DNA of 64,000 nucleotides from Synechococcus sp. MVIR-18-1 (GCF_014279835.1 NZ_CP047942.1:1178001-1242000); one strand, 5' to 3'. Positions 54,268-63,995 are shown, counted from the stretch's first letter. A program made the numbers and translations. Notes: generated by a model from the sequence alone, not told the origin.

Positions 54268-55538
54268 TGAGGGAGAATCAGTTCATACGTAGGATCCTAG
54301 CGTCACTTTTTGTTGTCTTGATCTGTAGTGCTGGTTTTGGACTTGCACAGGCAAAAACGGTTGAATCAGTTTCCTTTTTGATGGCAGCTCCATTTGCTGA
54401 CGCTACTCAAGATTTAGTCCAGCAATTTAATCAAGAGCACCGTGGTGATATCAAACTTCAGGTTATTAAGGGTCCATTAGAAACAGAAGCCATGTCTGAT
54501 TTGGCGATTAGTAGTTTGCTTCTGGGCAAAGCCCCATTTGATGGACTACTAATGGACGTCACATGGCTGGCAAAGTATGCTGAAGCTGGCTGGCTTGAAC
54601 CTTTAGAAAGTTATTTTAACGAAGCAGATGTAGATACCTTGGTGGTCGGAGCACGTGCGGGTAACTCGTACAAAGGACACCTTTATCGTTGGCCTATGAA
54701 CTCAGATATGGGCTTACTTTATTACCGAACTGATCTGATGCAACGACCTCCAGAAACTCCAGATGACTTAGTTCAAGTGAGTCAAGCTCTACAAAATGAG
54801 AAAAAGGTAGATTGGGGTTATGTCTGGCAAGGACGACAATATGAGGGACTCAGTTGTGTCTATTTAGAGATGATTGATGGTTTTGGAGGGGATTGGTTGC
54901 AGACCAATGTCAACCAAATTGGCTTAAATTCAAAACCTGGTGTAGAAGCAGCGGCGTGGCTACAGGGACTGATTGATCAAGGTATCAGTCCAAGATCAGT
55001 CACCAATTATGGAGAACCTGAGGCTCTACAGAGCTTCAAGGTAGGAGACGCCGCTTTCATGCGTAACTGGCCCTACGCCTGGGCCGAGCTGCAAAAATCA
55101 GATAGTGCCGTGAAGGGGAATGTTGGAATCACCACCATGGTTGCTAATCCCGGGCACTCCACCGCAACGATTGGAAGCTGGGGGCTCACGGTTTTAAAAG
55201 GTTCTACCCATGTGGATGCTTCCATCGAAGCTGTTCGCTTTCTTACCAGTGAGACTGCACAAAAACAGTTGTTTCTCAAATATGGTTATTCTCCAACACA
55301 ACAACGTGTTTTTGATGATCCTCAATTACTACAAGATAAACCTATCCTTGCTGAATTCGTTCGAGCCCTAAAAGTTGCTAAATCAAGACCCGAAACGCCT
55401 TTATATGCTCAAATTAGTGACGTATTAACTCGCCAACTGAGTAGCATCCTTACCGATAAAAAAACACCAGAAGAGGGGATGAATGTAGCTGCTGCCAACA
55501 CCAATCAAATCTTGATCTCAGCAGGTGAGCAATCATGA
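54267..55538 (+). CDS. ggtB: glucosylglycerol ABC transporter, substrate-binding protein
   Basis: The 423-residue protein has a signal peptide (ILASLFVVLICSAGFGLAQA) and the fold of family 1 sugar-binding proteins: SFLMAAPFADATQDLVQQFN, MDVTWLAKYAEAGWLEPL, MNSDMGLLYYRTDL and YAWAELQKSD. In cyanobacteria GgtB delivers glucosylglycerol, also sucrose and trehalose, to the permease; it is probably periplasmic. ATG 54267 is used; a TTG at 54264 is in frame. It ends overlapping ggtC (ATGA). The role as solute retriever fits the neighbouring synthase. Confidence 0.9.
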   Translation: MRENQFIRRILASLFVVLICSAGFGLAQAKTVESVSFLMAAPFADATQDLVQQFNQEHRGDIKLQVIKGPLETEAMSDLAISSLLLGKAPFDGLLMDVTWLAKYAEAGWLEPLESYFNEADVDTLVVGARAGNSYKGHLYRWPMNSDMGLLYYRTDLMQRPPETPDDLVQVSQALQNEKKVDWGYVWQGRQYEGLSCVYLEMIDGFGGDWLQTNVNQIGLNSKPGVEAAAWLQGLIDQGISPRSVTNYGEPEALQSFKVGDAAFMRNWPYAWAELQKSDSAVKGNVGITTMVANPGHSTATIGSWGLTVLKGSTHVDASIEAVRFLTSETAQKQLFLKYGYSPTQQRVFDDPQLLQDKPILAEFVRALKVAKSRPETPLYAQISDVLTRQLSSILTDKKTPEEGMNVAAANTNQILISAGEQS

Positions 55539-56416
55539 TTGTTTTTCTTTTACTTCCAGCCTTGCTGCTGCTTTTTATTGTTTTTGTGGGTCCCTTATTT
55601 CGGTACGCATGGCTAAGTTTCCATGCAAACTCCGTGATGACTGGCTTAATTGCGATTCCGAATGGAGGTGCCAATTGGCTGCGCTTAATGCAAGATCAGC
55701 GATATTGGCAGGATCTTGGGCAAACACTGCGTTTTGCAGGAGTATCTGTTGGTCTTGAACTGATTCTAGCGCTTAGCATCGCTCTCCTCTTGGATCAGCG
55801 CTGGCGAGGCCGAGATGTGGTTCGAACATTGACGCTCATCCCTTGGGCTTTACCGACCACAGTGATGGCGCTTGGTTGGCGTTGGATCTTCAATACACCT
55901 TATGGACCTGTTGATCATTTCACCAAGTTGGCTGGGATTGGTTCACTAAATATTCTCGGCGACCCTAATTTTGCATGGATGGCTACCGTATGGGCAGATG
56001 TTTGGAAGACAACGCCATTTGCAGCCTTAATTTTGTTAGCTGGGTTGCAGACGATTCCAGCTGACCTTTATGAAGCAGTACGGCTGGAGGGTGGAAATTC
56101 TTTGATCTGCTTAAGAAGAATCACATTGCCCTTACTCCGCCCTTATATTCTTCTCGCTTTACTTTTTAGAATTGCTCAAGCTTTTGGAGTTTTTGATTTA
56201 ATTCAAGTCCTTACAGGAGGTGGACCTGCAAGTAGTACTGAAAGTATTGCTTTGTACGCATATTGGAATGCGCTCAGGTTTTTAGATTTTGGATACAGCT
56301 CTACCATTATTATGGCAAGCTTTATGCTTATAAGCTTGATTTGTGTGTTTGCCTGGATGTTCCTGCAAATTCTTATTCCTACTCATTCAAAGTCTCGAGG
56401 AGTCATTGAGTCATGA
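55535..56416 (+). CDS. ggtC: glucosylglycerol ABC transporter permease
   Basis: The 293-residue MalF-type permease has about six membrane segments (first IVFLLLPALLLLFIVFVGPL) and the EAA loop LYEAVRLEGGNSLICLRRITLPLL. TLIPWALPTTVMALGWRWIFN is a common permease segment in this family. It overlaps ggtB and ggtD by 4 bases each, so the run is translated as a unit. Confidence 0.9.
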   Translation: MIVFLLLPALLLLFIVFVGPLFRYAWLSFHANSVMTGLIAIPNGGANWLRLMQDQRYWQDLGQTLRFAGVSVGLELILALSIALLLDQRWRGRDVVRTLTLIPWALPTTVMALGWRWIFNTPYGPVDHFTKLAGIGSLNILGDPNFAWMATVWADVWKTTPFAALILLAGLQTIPADLYEAVRLEGGNSLICLRRITLPLLRPYILLALLFRIAQAFGVFDLIQVLTGGGPASSTESIALYAYWNALRFLDFGYSSTIIMASFMLISLICVFAWMFLQILIPTHSKSRGVIES

Positions 56417-57225
56417 ATAGACGTTTTCTTATCTCCCTGCTCTTATTATGGTCTTTAGGTCCATTGTTATGGCAAGTTTATACGTCCTTTTGTAGTGATC
56501 AGGCTCTTATTCAGCCGTTCATTTCACATGATCACCGTTGGACCTTGACTCATTATCAGAATGTTTTAAATGCTAATCCGCCATTTTGGCGGTATCTTGT
56601 CAATAGTTTCATTGTAGGTGTATCCAGCACTTTACTCTGCTTGGTCCTAGCACTTCCTGCTGCTTATGCTCTGAATCGGATTCCTAGACGATTGTCTATT
56701 CTCAGTCGTTTGGCTCTCGTTGGTGCAGCCTTATTCCCTTACGTTTTACTCTTTTTAGCTTTGCTTGAGTTGGCTCGGGAATTTAATTTAGGCAATCAAC
56801 TCTTGGCATTAAGCCTTCCTTACGCAGCTTTATCTCAACCGCTGGCCATCCTTTTACTCAATAATGCTTTTAATGATCTACCGCCTGAATTAGAGGATGC
56901 CGCAAAGCTTGAAGGTCTTTCACTTTTTCAACGTTTTCGTTGGATTCTGATCCCGTTGATATCACCTGCTACCGCTAGCACTGCCATTCTTGTGTTTCTG
57001 TTTTCCTGGAACGAGTATCCAATTGCCTTAACCTGGATCAGTGATTCAAACAAATTAACTCTGCCGGTTGCCATGGCACGCATTGCAGGATCATCGATTT
57101 ATTCTGTTCCATATGGTGCTTATGCGGCAGCAACAGTACTTGGGTCGATTCCCTTGGTTTTACTTGTTTTAATCTTTCAAAAACCCATTGTGTCTGGTCT
57201 TACTAGCGGAGCTGTAAAAGGATGA
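56413..57225 (+). CDS. ggtD: glucosylglycerol ABC transporter permease
   Basis: The 270-residue MalG-type permease has an N-terminal membrane segment (FLISLLLLWSLGPLLWQVY), the EAA loop LEDAAKLEGLSLFQRFRWILIPLI and FLFSWNEYPIAL. It pairs with the ggtC product and overlaps the genes on both sides by 4 bases. The assignment to glucosylglycerol follows from the operon. Confidence 0.9.
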   Translation: MNRRFLISLLLLWSLGPLLWQVYTSFCSDQALIQPFISHDHRWTLTHYQNVLNANPPFWRYLVNSFIVGVSSTLLCLVLALPAAYALNRIPRRLSILSRLALVGAALFPYVLLFLALLELAREFNLGNQLLALSLPYAALSQPLAILLLNNAFNDLPPELEDAAKLEGLSLFQRFRWILIPLISPATASTAILVFLFSWNEYPIALTWISDSNKLTLPVAMARIAGSSIYSVPYGAYAAATVLGSIPLVLLVLIFQKPIVSGLTSGAVKG

Positions 57226-58190
57226 CCCTTCAAATCCAAGATTTAGGACGTCGTGTTGGGCAACAATGGATTGTTCGCCATCTCAATTTACATGTTGAGG
57301 ATGGTGAATGTGTCGCTTTAGTGGGTCCATCTGGCTGTGGTAAGAGTACTACCTTGCGACTGATTGCAGGACTAGACACAGTCTCTGAAGGTGAGATTAC
57401 TCTCAATCAGATGAATGTTTCGAATGTTTCTGCAGCACAAAGAGCTGTTGGAATGGTGTTTCAAAGCTATGCCTTACTTCCACATTTAAGTGTTTTCGCT
57501 AATTTAGAACTCGGCCTACGAGTGCGAGGAGTTCGTCCAATTGATCGTCAAAATCGAATTCAAGCCATGCTTGAACTTGTCCAGTTGCATGACCGAGCAG
57601 ATGTGTTGCCGGCAAAGTTGTCTGGAGGTCAAAGGCAACGGGTGGCATTAGCAAGAGCTTTGCTACGTGATCCAGATGTGTATTTGCTCGATGAACCTAT
57701 GAGCAATTTAGATGCACAACTTCGCGAGGAATTAAGGCCTGAGCTTCGTCGACTGGTACTCGACAGGCAAAAACCGGTGATCCACGTTACACATGATCAG
57801 CACGAAGCGATGGCTATTGCTGACCGTATCGCCGTTTTGCATTCCGGAAGAATTCAACAGGTTGCAACTCCTTCTGAGCTTTATCACCACCCCGAAACTT
57901 TGTTTATTGCCAAATTTATTGGTCGTCCTCAGATCAATTGCCTCCGACCTAAGAATGATGTTATTACTGCGGTCAGGCCAGAGTCTCTTTTCTTTGCTAA
58001 CGAGGGGCTTCCTTGCAAGCTAATGTCTCGCGAATGGCTTGGTAGTTCTCAGCTTTTTTACCTTGATTCTCCTGAAGGTTTTTTGAGATTGGCCTGCTCT
58101 ACGGCTCTTGATATTCCTGAATCTTTCCACGTTTCTTGGCATCGCTCTGATGAGCATCATTTTGACGTAGAAACTGGTCGACGTCTTTGA
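57222..58190 (+). CDS. ggtA: glucosylglycerol ABC transporter ATPase
   Basis: The 322-residue MalK/UgpC-like ATPase has Walker [10 protein letters not shown] (residues about 35-43), the LSGGQRQRVALARAL signature, DEPMSNLDAQLRE and the switch His in HVTHDQHEAMAIADR. The C-terminal regulatory domain (about 235-322) is shorter than in MalK. In Synechocystis ggtA lies apart from ggtBCD; here it completes the cluster. A weak terminator-like hairpin follows. Confidence 0.9.
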   Translation: MTLQIQDLGRRVGQQWIVRHLNLHVEDGECVALVGPSGCGKSTTLRLIAGLDTVSEGEITLNQMNVSNVSAAQRAVGMVFQSYALLPHLSVFANLELGLRVRGVRPIDRQNRIQAMLELVQLHDRADVLPAKLSGGQRQRVALARALLRDPDVYLLDEPMSNLDAQLREELRPELRRLVLDRQKPVIHVTHDQHEAMAIADRIAVLHSGRIQQVATPSELYHHPETLFIAKFIGRPQINCLRPKNDVITAVRPESLFFANEGLPCKLMSREWLGSSQLFYLDSPEGFLRLACSTALDIPESFHVSWHRSDEHHFDVETGRRL

Positions 58191-58211
58191 TCTTTATCAT
58201 CGAATTTAAAT

Positions 58212-58228
58212 ACTTGTTTTAAGTTTTT
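58212..58228 (+). terminator. weak terminator after ggtA
   Basis: ACTT and AAGT form a 4-base-pair stem with a GTTTT loop, then TTTTT. The stem is short, so confidence is low, but it is the only candidate between ggtA and the convergent csaB end. Confidence 0.3.
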
Positions 58229-58258
58229 CCCCTTGCTTTTGCTGTCATTATTTGACAC

Positions 58259-59359
58259 TCAGATATCTTTTAGCGTGGATTTGAGAACTTGTTCGTGTTT
58301 ATAGGCCTGTCGTTGAATACCTTGTAGATTTGATTTTGACGGTACTTGTGACATGCAGTCACTCCATTGCAATATTATTCTTTCAAGACTTGGCAGATGG
58401 GCTATGTCAAGCCAAGGTGCATCTGCTGTTTGTGCAGCGGCCTCCACCTTTGGGTCATAACTGAGTGCCACAGTGGGACACTGGCTAACAGTTGATAAAA
58501 TAAATGCATGCAACCTCATCGCAACAACTAGACTTGCATTGCTAAAAATATCTTGTGCATGCTCGATATTCTTTGCGATAATTGTTGATGATTTTGCTGC
58601 GAGTCTTTTGGGTACCAATCCTTTTTGGCTTAGCGTCCGTAGCAAGTTGACATCTTGATTGGCATGAAAGGCAAACCAAGTTACCGATTTTCCTTTGTTA
58701 TCGCTTAGTTGATCAACGGCTTCTAATAAGAGTGACCATCCCCTTGGCGTTAGCAGGTCTGTTGGGCGCCAACACAGCACTATATTTCCTCCTCCTTGAT
58801 AATCGTTTGCTTGGTGGCTCCACACTGGATCGGGTGCCACTGACATCGTCGTTGTGATCCCGATGCGTTTGGCTAGTTGCATCGATGCACTGTCTCTCCA
58901 GGTAATTGATTTTGCACTGTTCAGAACCCGACCCACGAGATAGCGGCTCCATGCATACCTCAATGGACCAAGACCTTGCCCCCACAACAAAACCGGTTTG
59001 TGTTTTATTCGTGCTACTAATATCAAAACAATGTAATAAACAAGACTTCGAAAACTTGTGCTGTCTTGGAGCAGGCTTCCTCCGCCAAGTACAACCACCT
59101 GAACATGTTTGATGCTCTTTAGGACAGTTTTTAAAGATCTTCTATTAACCACCTTTCCATTTGGAACAATTGTTTGAACTGCTGCTGCGTCATATGCAGT
59201 AATCAATGGTTGCCATTCTGTAGGCAACTGTTTGTTCAAGACTTCCAGAAGGGCATCATCTCCCAGGTTGTGTTCTCCGTAATAGCCACAGAGGAGAATG
59301 CGCCTCGGTGAGGAAGACGGAGCCTTGCCAGACATTTTGGACATTAGGGGGGCCTTCAT
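58259..59359 (-). CDS. csaB: polysaccharide pyruvyl transferase CsaB
   Basis: The 366-residue protein matches the CsaB family: ILLCGYYGEHNLGDDALLEVL at the N-terminus, VVLGGGSLLQDSTSFRSLVYY, LLWGQGLGPLRYAWSR, ITWRDSASMQLAKR and SNASLVVAMRLHAFI with SYDPKVEAAAQT. It adds pyruvate to a cell-wall-linked polysaccharide, which in some bacteria anchors S-layer proteins. No signal or membrane segment is seen. It stands alone, divergent from the DUF2499 gene across 48 bases. Confidence 0.9.
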   Translation of the reverse strand: MKAPLMSKMSGKAPSSSPRRILLCGYYGEHNLGDDALLEVLNKQLPTEWQPLITAYDAAAVQTIVPNGKVVNRRSLKTVLKSIKHVQVVVLGGGSLLQDSTSFRSLVYYIVLILVARIKHKPVLLWGQGLGPLRYAWSRYLVGRVLNSAKSITWRDSASMQLAKRIGITTTMSVAPDPVWSHQANDYQGGGNIVLCWRPTDLLTPRGWSLLLEAVDQLSDNKGKSVTWFAFHANQDVNLLRTLSQKGLVPKRLAAKSSTIIAKNIEHAQDIFSNASLVVAMRLHAFILSTVSQCPTVALSYDPKVEAAAQTADAPWLDIAHLPSLERIILQWSDCMSQVPSKSNLQGIQRQAYKHEQVLKSTLKDI

Positions 59360-59407
59360 TATCTGCGCTTAGGGCGCCTACGTTGGAGAATCACTTGGTT
59401 GTGATAC

Positions 59408-59710
59408 ATGCATGCTCTTTCGCTCGGTACATGGTGGATTCATGTGGCGTCTGTTTTTGAGTGGTTGTTAGCCATGGTGTTGATCGCCCAGCGTGGATCA
59501 CTCCGCTCTCAGACGAGCATGATCTGGCTCTCAGCAGCCATGATTCCTGCATTGATCAGTGCCATGGCTGCATGCACTTGGCACCTGTACGACAATGCTG
59601 AGAGCCTTCGTTGGCTTGTCACTCTGCAAGCCAGTACAACCCTGCTTGGGAACATCACGTTGGCTTGTGCTGCCTGGAATCTGCAACGTGACGCCACGGT
59701 GAAGGGATGA
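59408..59710 (+). CDS. DUF2499 membrane protein
   Basis: The 100-residue protein has three hydrophobic segments (WIHVASVFEWLLAMVLIAQ, MIWLSAAMIPALISAMAACTW and TLQASTTLLGNITLACAAW) and the YDNAESLRWLVTLQA loop typical of DUF2499. The family occurs in cyanobacteria and chloroplasts. It overlaps the DUF3593 gene by 4 bases (ATGA). Function is unknown; a place in the thylakoid membrane is likely from its distribution. Confidence 0.87.
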   Translation: MHALSLGTWWIHVASVFEWLLAMVLIAQRGSLRSQTSMIWLSAAMIPALISAMAACTWHLYDNAESLRWLVTLQASTTLLGNITLACAAWNLQRDATVKG

Positions 59711-60036
59711 TTTCCAACTTTGATCCAGCCCCCCTCTTCGCGCTGTCTTTAATTCCCTACCTGGTGTTCCTCTATCACCTTGGGAGAAGCCGGCAGCTTC
59801 CAAAATTGACTGTTCTCGGGTTTCAGCTCACGCTTCTGTTCGTTGCCGTCACCATTGCTGCTGCTGTGTTTGCTCTGGTTCGCTACGACTCTGAATTGGT
59901 GGCTGTGGATTGGCTTCACGGTGGTGCTGAAGCGTTTCTGACACTGAGCAATGCCTGCATTGTTGCTGGTCTGCTCCGATTCAAATCCCACCAGCCAGTA
60001 AATAACTCTTACGAGGAGGAGATCTTGGGGCAATGA
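59707..60036 (+). CDS. DUF3593 membrane protein
   Basis: The 109-residue protein has three membrane segments (FALSLIPYLVFLYHLG, LGFQLTLLFVAVTIAAAVFAL and FLTLSNACIVAGLL) with WLHGGAEAFLTLSN, which is the DUF3593 core. DUF2499 and DUF3593 genes are usually adjacent in cyanobacteria and both have plastid homologues in plants. psaK starts 33 bases downstream, so expression with photosystem I genes is plausible. Function is unknown. Confidence 0.87.
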   Translation: MISNFDPAPLFALSLIPYLVFLYHLGRSRQLPKLTVLGFQLTLLFVAVTIAAAVFALVRYDSELVAVDWLHGGAEAFLTLSNACIVAGLLRFKSHQPVNNSYEEEILGQ

Positions 60037-60069
60037 AATCGGAAGATGAGGTGTCGCTTGTTGCGCTGC

Positions 60070-60327
60070 ATGTTTATTCCTCTTCTGGCTATTGCTCCTG
60101 CCACCGTTTCCTGGTCACCCAAGGTTGCCCTTGTGATGGTGGTCTGCAATGTCATCGCCATCGGGATTGGCAAAGCCACGATTAAGCATCCAAACGAAGG
60201 CATCAAACTGCCCGGTTCCTCCTTCTTCGGGGGTATGAGTCACGCAAGCATGCTTGCCACCACAAGCCTGGGACACATGATTGGCATTGGCGCAATCCAA
60301 GGTCTCGCAGCTCGAGGCGTGCTTTAA
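60070..60327 (+). CDS. psaK: photosystem I subunit PsaK
   Basis: The 85-residue protein is PsaK (subunit X), a peripheral photosystem I antenna subunit with two membrane helices: WSPKVALVMVVCNVIAIGIGK and MLATTSLGHMIGIGAIQGLAA joined by a loop (HPNEGIKLPGSSFFGGMS). I chose ATG 60070 (MFIPLLAIAPATVSW), the usual opening; an upstream ATG at 60046 adds a basic stretch without likeness. A 13-base-pair perfect hairpin follows the stop. Confidence 0.92.
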   Translation: MFIPLLAIAPATVSWSPKVALVMVVCNVIAIGIGKATIKHPNEGIKLPGSSFFGGMSHASMLATTSLGHMIGIGAIQGLAARGVL

Positions 60328-60345
60328 GTTCCCTTCGCTGTTCTC

Positions 60346-60374
60346 GATTTGAGGCAGCACAGCTGCCTCAAATC
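60346..60374. terminator. 13-base-pair hairpin between psaK and dxs
   Basis: GATTTGAGGCAGC and GCTGCCTCAAATC are perfectly complementary with an ACA loop. It lies between two convergent genes and so could end both transcripts, but no T tract follows in either direction. Confidence 0.6.
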
Positions 60375-60382
60375 AACCAAGC

Positions 60383-62326
60383 TCAGCCAGCTGATGAGAC
60401 TTCAGCTGGTGATTTTTCTTCGAGTTTTAGGAAACCCGTGGTTGGAAGCACGAAATGTTTTTTGATCCTCACTGCCATCTGATCCGGAGTTAAACCCAGG
60501 GCTTCAAAGCTTTGTTGGGGAGTTGCATGGTCCACAAGCCGGTCAGGAATTCCTATGCGCAGCATCGGAATCGCTAACCCCTTCTCCTGGAGCGATTCAA
60601 GAACAGCCGAACCGAAGCCACCTGGCAACGCTCCCTCTTCCATCGTGATGATCTTGCCGATTTTTTGGGCCATGGGATGAATGAGTGCTTCATCCAACGG
60701 CCGTAAGAAACGTGCATTAATCACAGTTGCCTCAACGCCCACTGCAGATAAACACTTTGCTGTGGCTACGGCCTTCGGCACCATGGCGCCGTAGGCAACG
60801 ATCAAAACATCGTTACCTTCACGCACGACTTCACCAAAGCCAATGGGAAGAGCTTCCCAGCCTTCCTCCATTAGGGGAACACCTTCACCGGGGCCACGAG
60901 GGATTCTTAGAGCTGTAGGGCCATCGTGATGGAGACAGGTCACCAGCATCCTCTGAAGCTCAGCTTCATCTTTGGGAGCCATCACGGTGAAATTAGGAAT
61001 CGCACGCATGTAGCTGATGTCGTATTGACCTTGGTGGGTTGGACCATCAGCTCCGACAATTCCGGCCCGATCCAAAACAAAGGTCACGGGCAGTTTTTGT
61101 ATCCCGACATCGTGGATCAGTTGATCAAAAGCTCTCTGTAAAAACGTGCTGTAGATGGCCACCACTGGCCTGAGTCCATCGCAAGCCATGCCAGCGGAGA
61201 GGGTGACTGCATGCTGCTCAGCAATGCCAACATCGATGTATTGGTCGGGAAGTGCTTTTTGCAGGATGTCCAGGCCAGTTCCAGTCGCCATGGCAGCTGT
61301 GATGCCAACAACCTTTGGATTCTGTTCGCAGAGTTTGACCAGGGTTTGTCCAAATACCTTGCTGTAGCTCGGTGGTTTTGGGGTTTTGCTGGGTCTTGCT
61401 TTACCAGTACTGAGATTGAAAGCTGACTGTGCGTGGTAACCAACTTGATCGGCTTCTGCGTAGGGATACCCCTTTCCTTTTTTTGTAACAACATGAACCA
61501 TGACCGGCCCACCAACGCGATGTGCGGCCTGGAACGATCGGGTCATTTCAGCAATGTCATGACCATCAATTGGACCCATATAGGTGAATCCAAGCTCTTC
61601 AAAAACGGCACCGACTTTGGGAACAGCGAGGCGGCGCATGCTCTCTTTGAGACGATTCAGCTCTGGTGGAATTTCTCCCCCCATAAAGGGGAGATGGCGC
61701 ACGCTTTCTTCAACGCTTCCAGACAAAAATTGAAGGGGCGGGCTTAATCGCATCCGGTTGAGGTAGGTCGACAGCGCTCCAACCGGTGGAGAGATCGACA
61801 TATCGTTGTCGTTTAAAACAACGAGTAGTGGGGTGGATGGCAGATGACCGGCATGGTTGATCGCTTCCAAGGCCATGCCACCGGTTAAGGCACCATCACC
61901 AATGACGGCAACACATTTGTAATCAAGACCTTGCCGATCACGGGCCATGGCCATTCCGAGGGCTGCTGAGATGGATGTGCTGGCGTGCCCTGCTCCAAAA
62001 TGGTCAAAACGACTTTCTGTTCGTTTTAAATAACCGGCCACTCCTCCCTGCTGACGCAGAGAGTCGAAGCTTCCATAGCGTCCGGTAATTAATTTGTGTG
62101 GATAGGCCTGATGCCCTACATCCCAAACCACTTTGTCCTGGTCCAGATCAAGGGTTTGGTATAGGGCCAGGGTTAATTCAACAACGCCTAATCCAGGGCC
62201 AAGATGTCCGCCGCTGTTTGACACCACTTCTAAATGGCGTTCACGAATTTGCTTGGCCACCTCTTCAAGCTGCGCCGCGGACAGTCCGTGCAGCTGATTG
62301 GGATGGGTTAATTCGCTCAGATGCAT
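60383..62326 (-). CDS. dxs: 1-deoxy-D-xylulose-5-phosphate synthase
   Basis: The 647-residue thiamine-diphosphate enzyme condenses pyruvate and glyceraldehyde 3-phosphate, the first step of the MEP isoprenoid path to carotenoids and phytol. It has the [15 protein letters not shown] and [18 protein letters not shown] openings, the [18 protein letters not shown] cofactor motif, and [18 protein letters not shown] and [10 protein letters not shown]. Length fits DXS. I chose ATG 62326; ATG 62332 is two codons upstream. It diverges from ilvA by 79 bases. Confidence 0.96.
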   Translation of the reverse strand: MHLSELTHPNQLHGLSAAQLEEVAKQIRERHLEVVSNSGGHLGPGLGVVELTLALYQTLDLDQDKVVWDVGHQAYPHKLITGRYGSFDSLRQQGGVAGYLKRTESRFDHFGAGHASTSISAALGMAMARDRQGLDYKCVAVIGDGALTGGMALEAINHAGHLPSTPLLVVLNDNDMSISPPVGALSTYLNRMRLSPPLQFLSGSVEESVRHLPFMGGEIPPELNRLKESMRRLAVPKVGAVFEELGFTYMGPIDGHDIAEMTRSFQAAHRVGGPVMVHVVTKKGKGYPYAEADQVGYHAQSAFNLSTGKARPSKTPKPPSYSKVFGQTLVKLCEQNPKVVGITAAMATGTGLDILQKALPDQYIDVGIAEQHAVTLSAGMACDGLRPVVAIYSTFLQRAFDQLIHDVGIQKLPVTFVLDRAGIVGADGPTHQGQYDISYMRAIPNFTVMAPKDEAELQRMLVTCLHHDGPTALRIPRGPGEGVPLMEEGWEALPIGFGEVVREGNDVLIVAYGAMVPKAVATAKCLSAVGVEATVINARFLRPLDEALIHPMAQKIGKIITMEEGALPGGFGSAVLESLQEKGLAIPMLRIGIPDRLVDHATPQQSFEALGLTPDQMAVRIKKHFVLPTTGFLKLEEKSPAEVSSAG

Positions 62327-62405
62327 ACCCATCCCAAGACCGATTCAGTCAATCTACGAGCCTCCCCGACCCTTCGCGATGGTGAGTGGTTGTCAGACTG
62401 CAGTG

Positions 62406-63932
62406 ATGGATCATTATTTGCCGAGGATCCTGCGCGCCCGCGTCTATGACGTGGCCAGGGAAACCCCTTTAGAACTTGCCAACAACCTGAGCCGAAGGTT
62501 GGGCAACAGCGTTTGGTTGAAACGGGAAGACCTTCAACCCGTCTTCTCCTTCAAGTTGCGTGGTGCATACAACCGAATGGCTCAACTTTCTGAAGCTGAG
62601 CTGAAACTCGGGGTGATCGCCTCAAGTGCTGGAAATCATGCACAAGGAGTGGCACTTAGTGCATCTCACCTCGGTTGTAGAGCCGTGATCGTGATGCCGG
62701 TCACCACCCCTGGCGTGAAAGTTGATGCTGTCCGCCAGTTGGGAGCAGAGGTGGTCCTGCATGGTGAGACTTACGACGAGGCCTATGCGGAGGCCAGGTC
62801 ACGCAGCGAAGCGGAACAACTTTGCTTTATCCATCCGTTTGACGATCCGGAGGTGATTGCTGGACAGGGAACGGTGGGCATGGAGATCCTCCGACAGTGC
62901 CATCAGCCACCCGATGCGATTTATGTGGCTGTGGGTGGTGGTGGTTTGATCGGCGGAATCGCCGTGTACGTGAAAAGTCTCTGGCCTGACGTTCAAATCA
63001 TTGGTGTTGAACCCCACGACGCTGCCGCCATGACGCTGTCGTTAGAGGCCGGTGAACGCATTCGATTGCCACAGGTGGGTCTATTTGCAGATGGAGTCGC
63101 TGTCCGTGAGGTGGGTGAGCACACCTTTGCTTTGGCCCAGAAGTACGTTGATGACATCGTCACGGTGAGCACCGATGAAATCTGTGCAGCCATCAAAGAT
63201 GTTTTTGAAGACACCCGTTCGATTCTCGAACCGGCAGGTGCCCTCGCGATTGCGGGACTCAAGGCTGATGTAAGCCGGCGGTCGCTTCAGAATCAAAACC
63301 TTGTTGCTGTTGCCTGTGGAGCGAACATCAATTTCGCGCGCCTGCGCTTCGTTGCTGAGCGTGCCGAATTAGGTGAGGAACGTGAAGCGATGCTCGCCGT
63401 AGAAATCCCCGAGCGTCCGGGAAGTCTTCGCTGCCTATGTGAATTGCTGGCAGACCGGAGCCTGACTGAATTTTCCTATCGAATGGGGGCTGGTGATCAG
63501 GCCCACATTTTCATGGGCGTTCAGGTGAGCGGGCCCGATGACAGAGCGACTTTGATCGACCATCTCAAAGCGCACGGTTATGCCTGCCTAGATCTCAGTG
63601 ACGATGAACTCTCGAAGGTGCATCTCCGGCACATGGTTGGGGGTCGACTCCCCGCGAGTTCATCGGCCAGCAATGTTCAGGAGCTGCTTTATCGCTTTGA
63701 GTTTCCAGAGCGCCCAGGGGCCTTAATGCGCTTCGTGACGGCCTTGCATCGCGACTGGAGCATCAGCATTTTCCACTACAGAAATCATGGAGCTGATGTT
63801 GGTCGGATTGTGGTCGGTGTTCTTGTTAGCACCGATGATCTCAAGGACTGGCAATCCTTCCTAAGTGACCTTGGTTACAGCAGTTGGGAAGAAACAAGTA
63901 ATCCTGCTTACCAACTCTTTCTTGGTGGATGA
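62406..63932 (+). CDS. ilvA: threonine ammonia-lyase (biosynthetic)
   Basis: The 508-residue PLP enzyme makes 2-oxobutyrate for isoleucine. The N-terminal catalytic part (about 1-320) has the PLP Lys in SFKLRGAYNRM, the SSAGNHAQGVALS loop, the GGGGLIGGIA phosphate loop and AVACGANINF. The C-terminal part has two ACT-like regulatory units (LAVEIPERPGSL and FEFPERPGALMRFVTAL), which bind isoleucine for feedback control. I chose ATG 62406 (MDHYLPRILRARVYDVA); a longer frame to 62298 overlaps the dxs start. Confidence 0.95.
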   Translation: MDHYLPRILRARVYDVARETPLELANNLSRRLGNSVWLKREDLQPVFSFKLRGAYNRMAQLSEAELKLGVIASSAGNHAQGVALSASHLGCRAVIVMPVTTPGVKVDAVRQLGAEVVLHGETYDEAYAEARSRSEAEQLCFIHPFDDPEVIAGQGTVGMEILRQCHQPPDAIYVAVGGGGLIGGIAVYVKSLWPDVQIIGVEPHDAAAMTLSLEAGERIRLPQVGLFADGVAVREVGEHTFALAQKYVDDIVTVSTDEICAAIKDVFEDTRSILEPAGALAIAGLKADVSRRSLQNQNLVAVACGANINFARLRFVAERAELGEEREAMLAVEIPERPGSLRCLCELLADRSLTEFSYRMGAGDQAHIFMGVQVSGPDDRATLIDHLKAHGYACLDLSDDELSKVHLRHMVGGRLPASSSASNVQELLYRFEFPERPGALMRFVTALHRDWSISIFHYRNHGADVGRIVVGVLVSTDDLKDWQSFLSDLGYSSWEETSNPAYQLFLGG

Positions 63933-63995
63933 GGTGGTGTGAATGGCTAAAACCTGCACCAGCGTTACTTTGAAACCGGTTCATATGGGGAGGTA

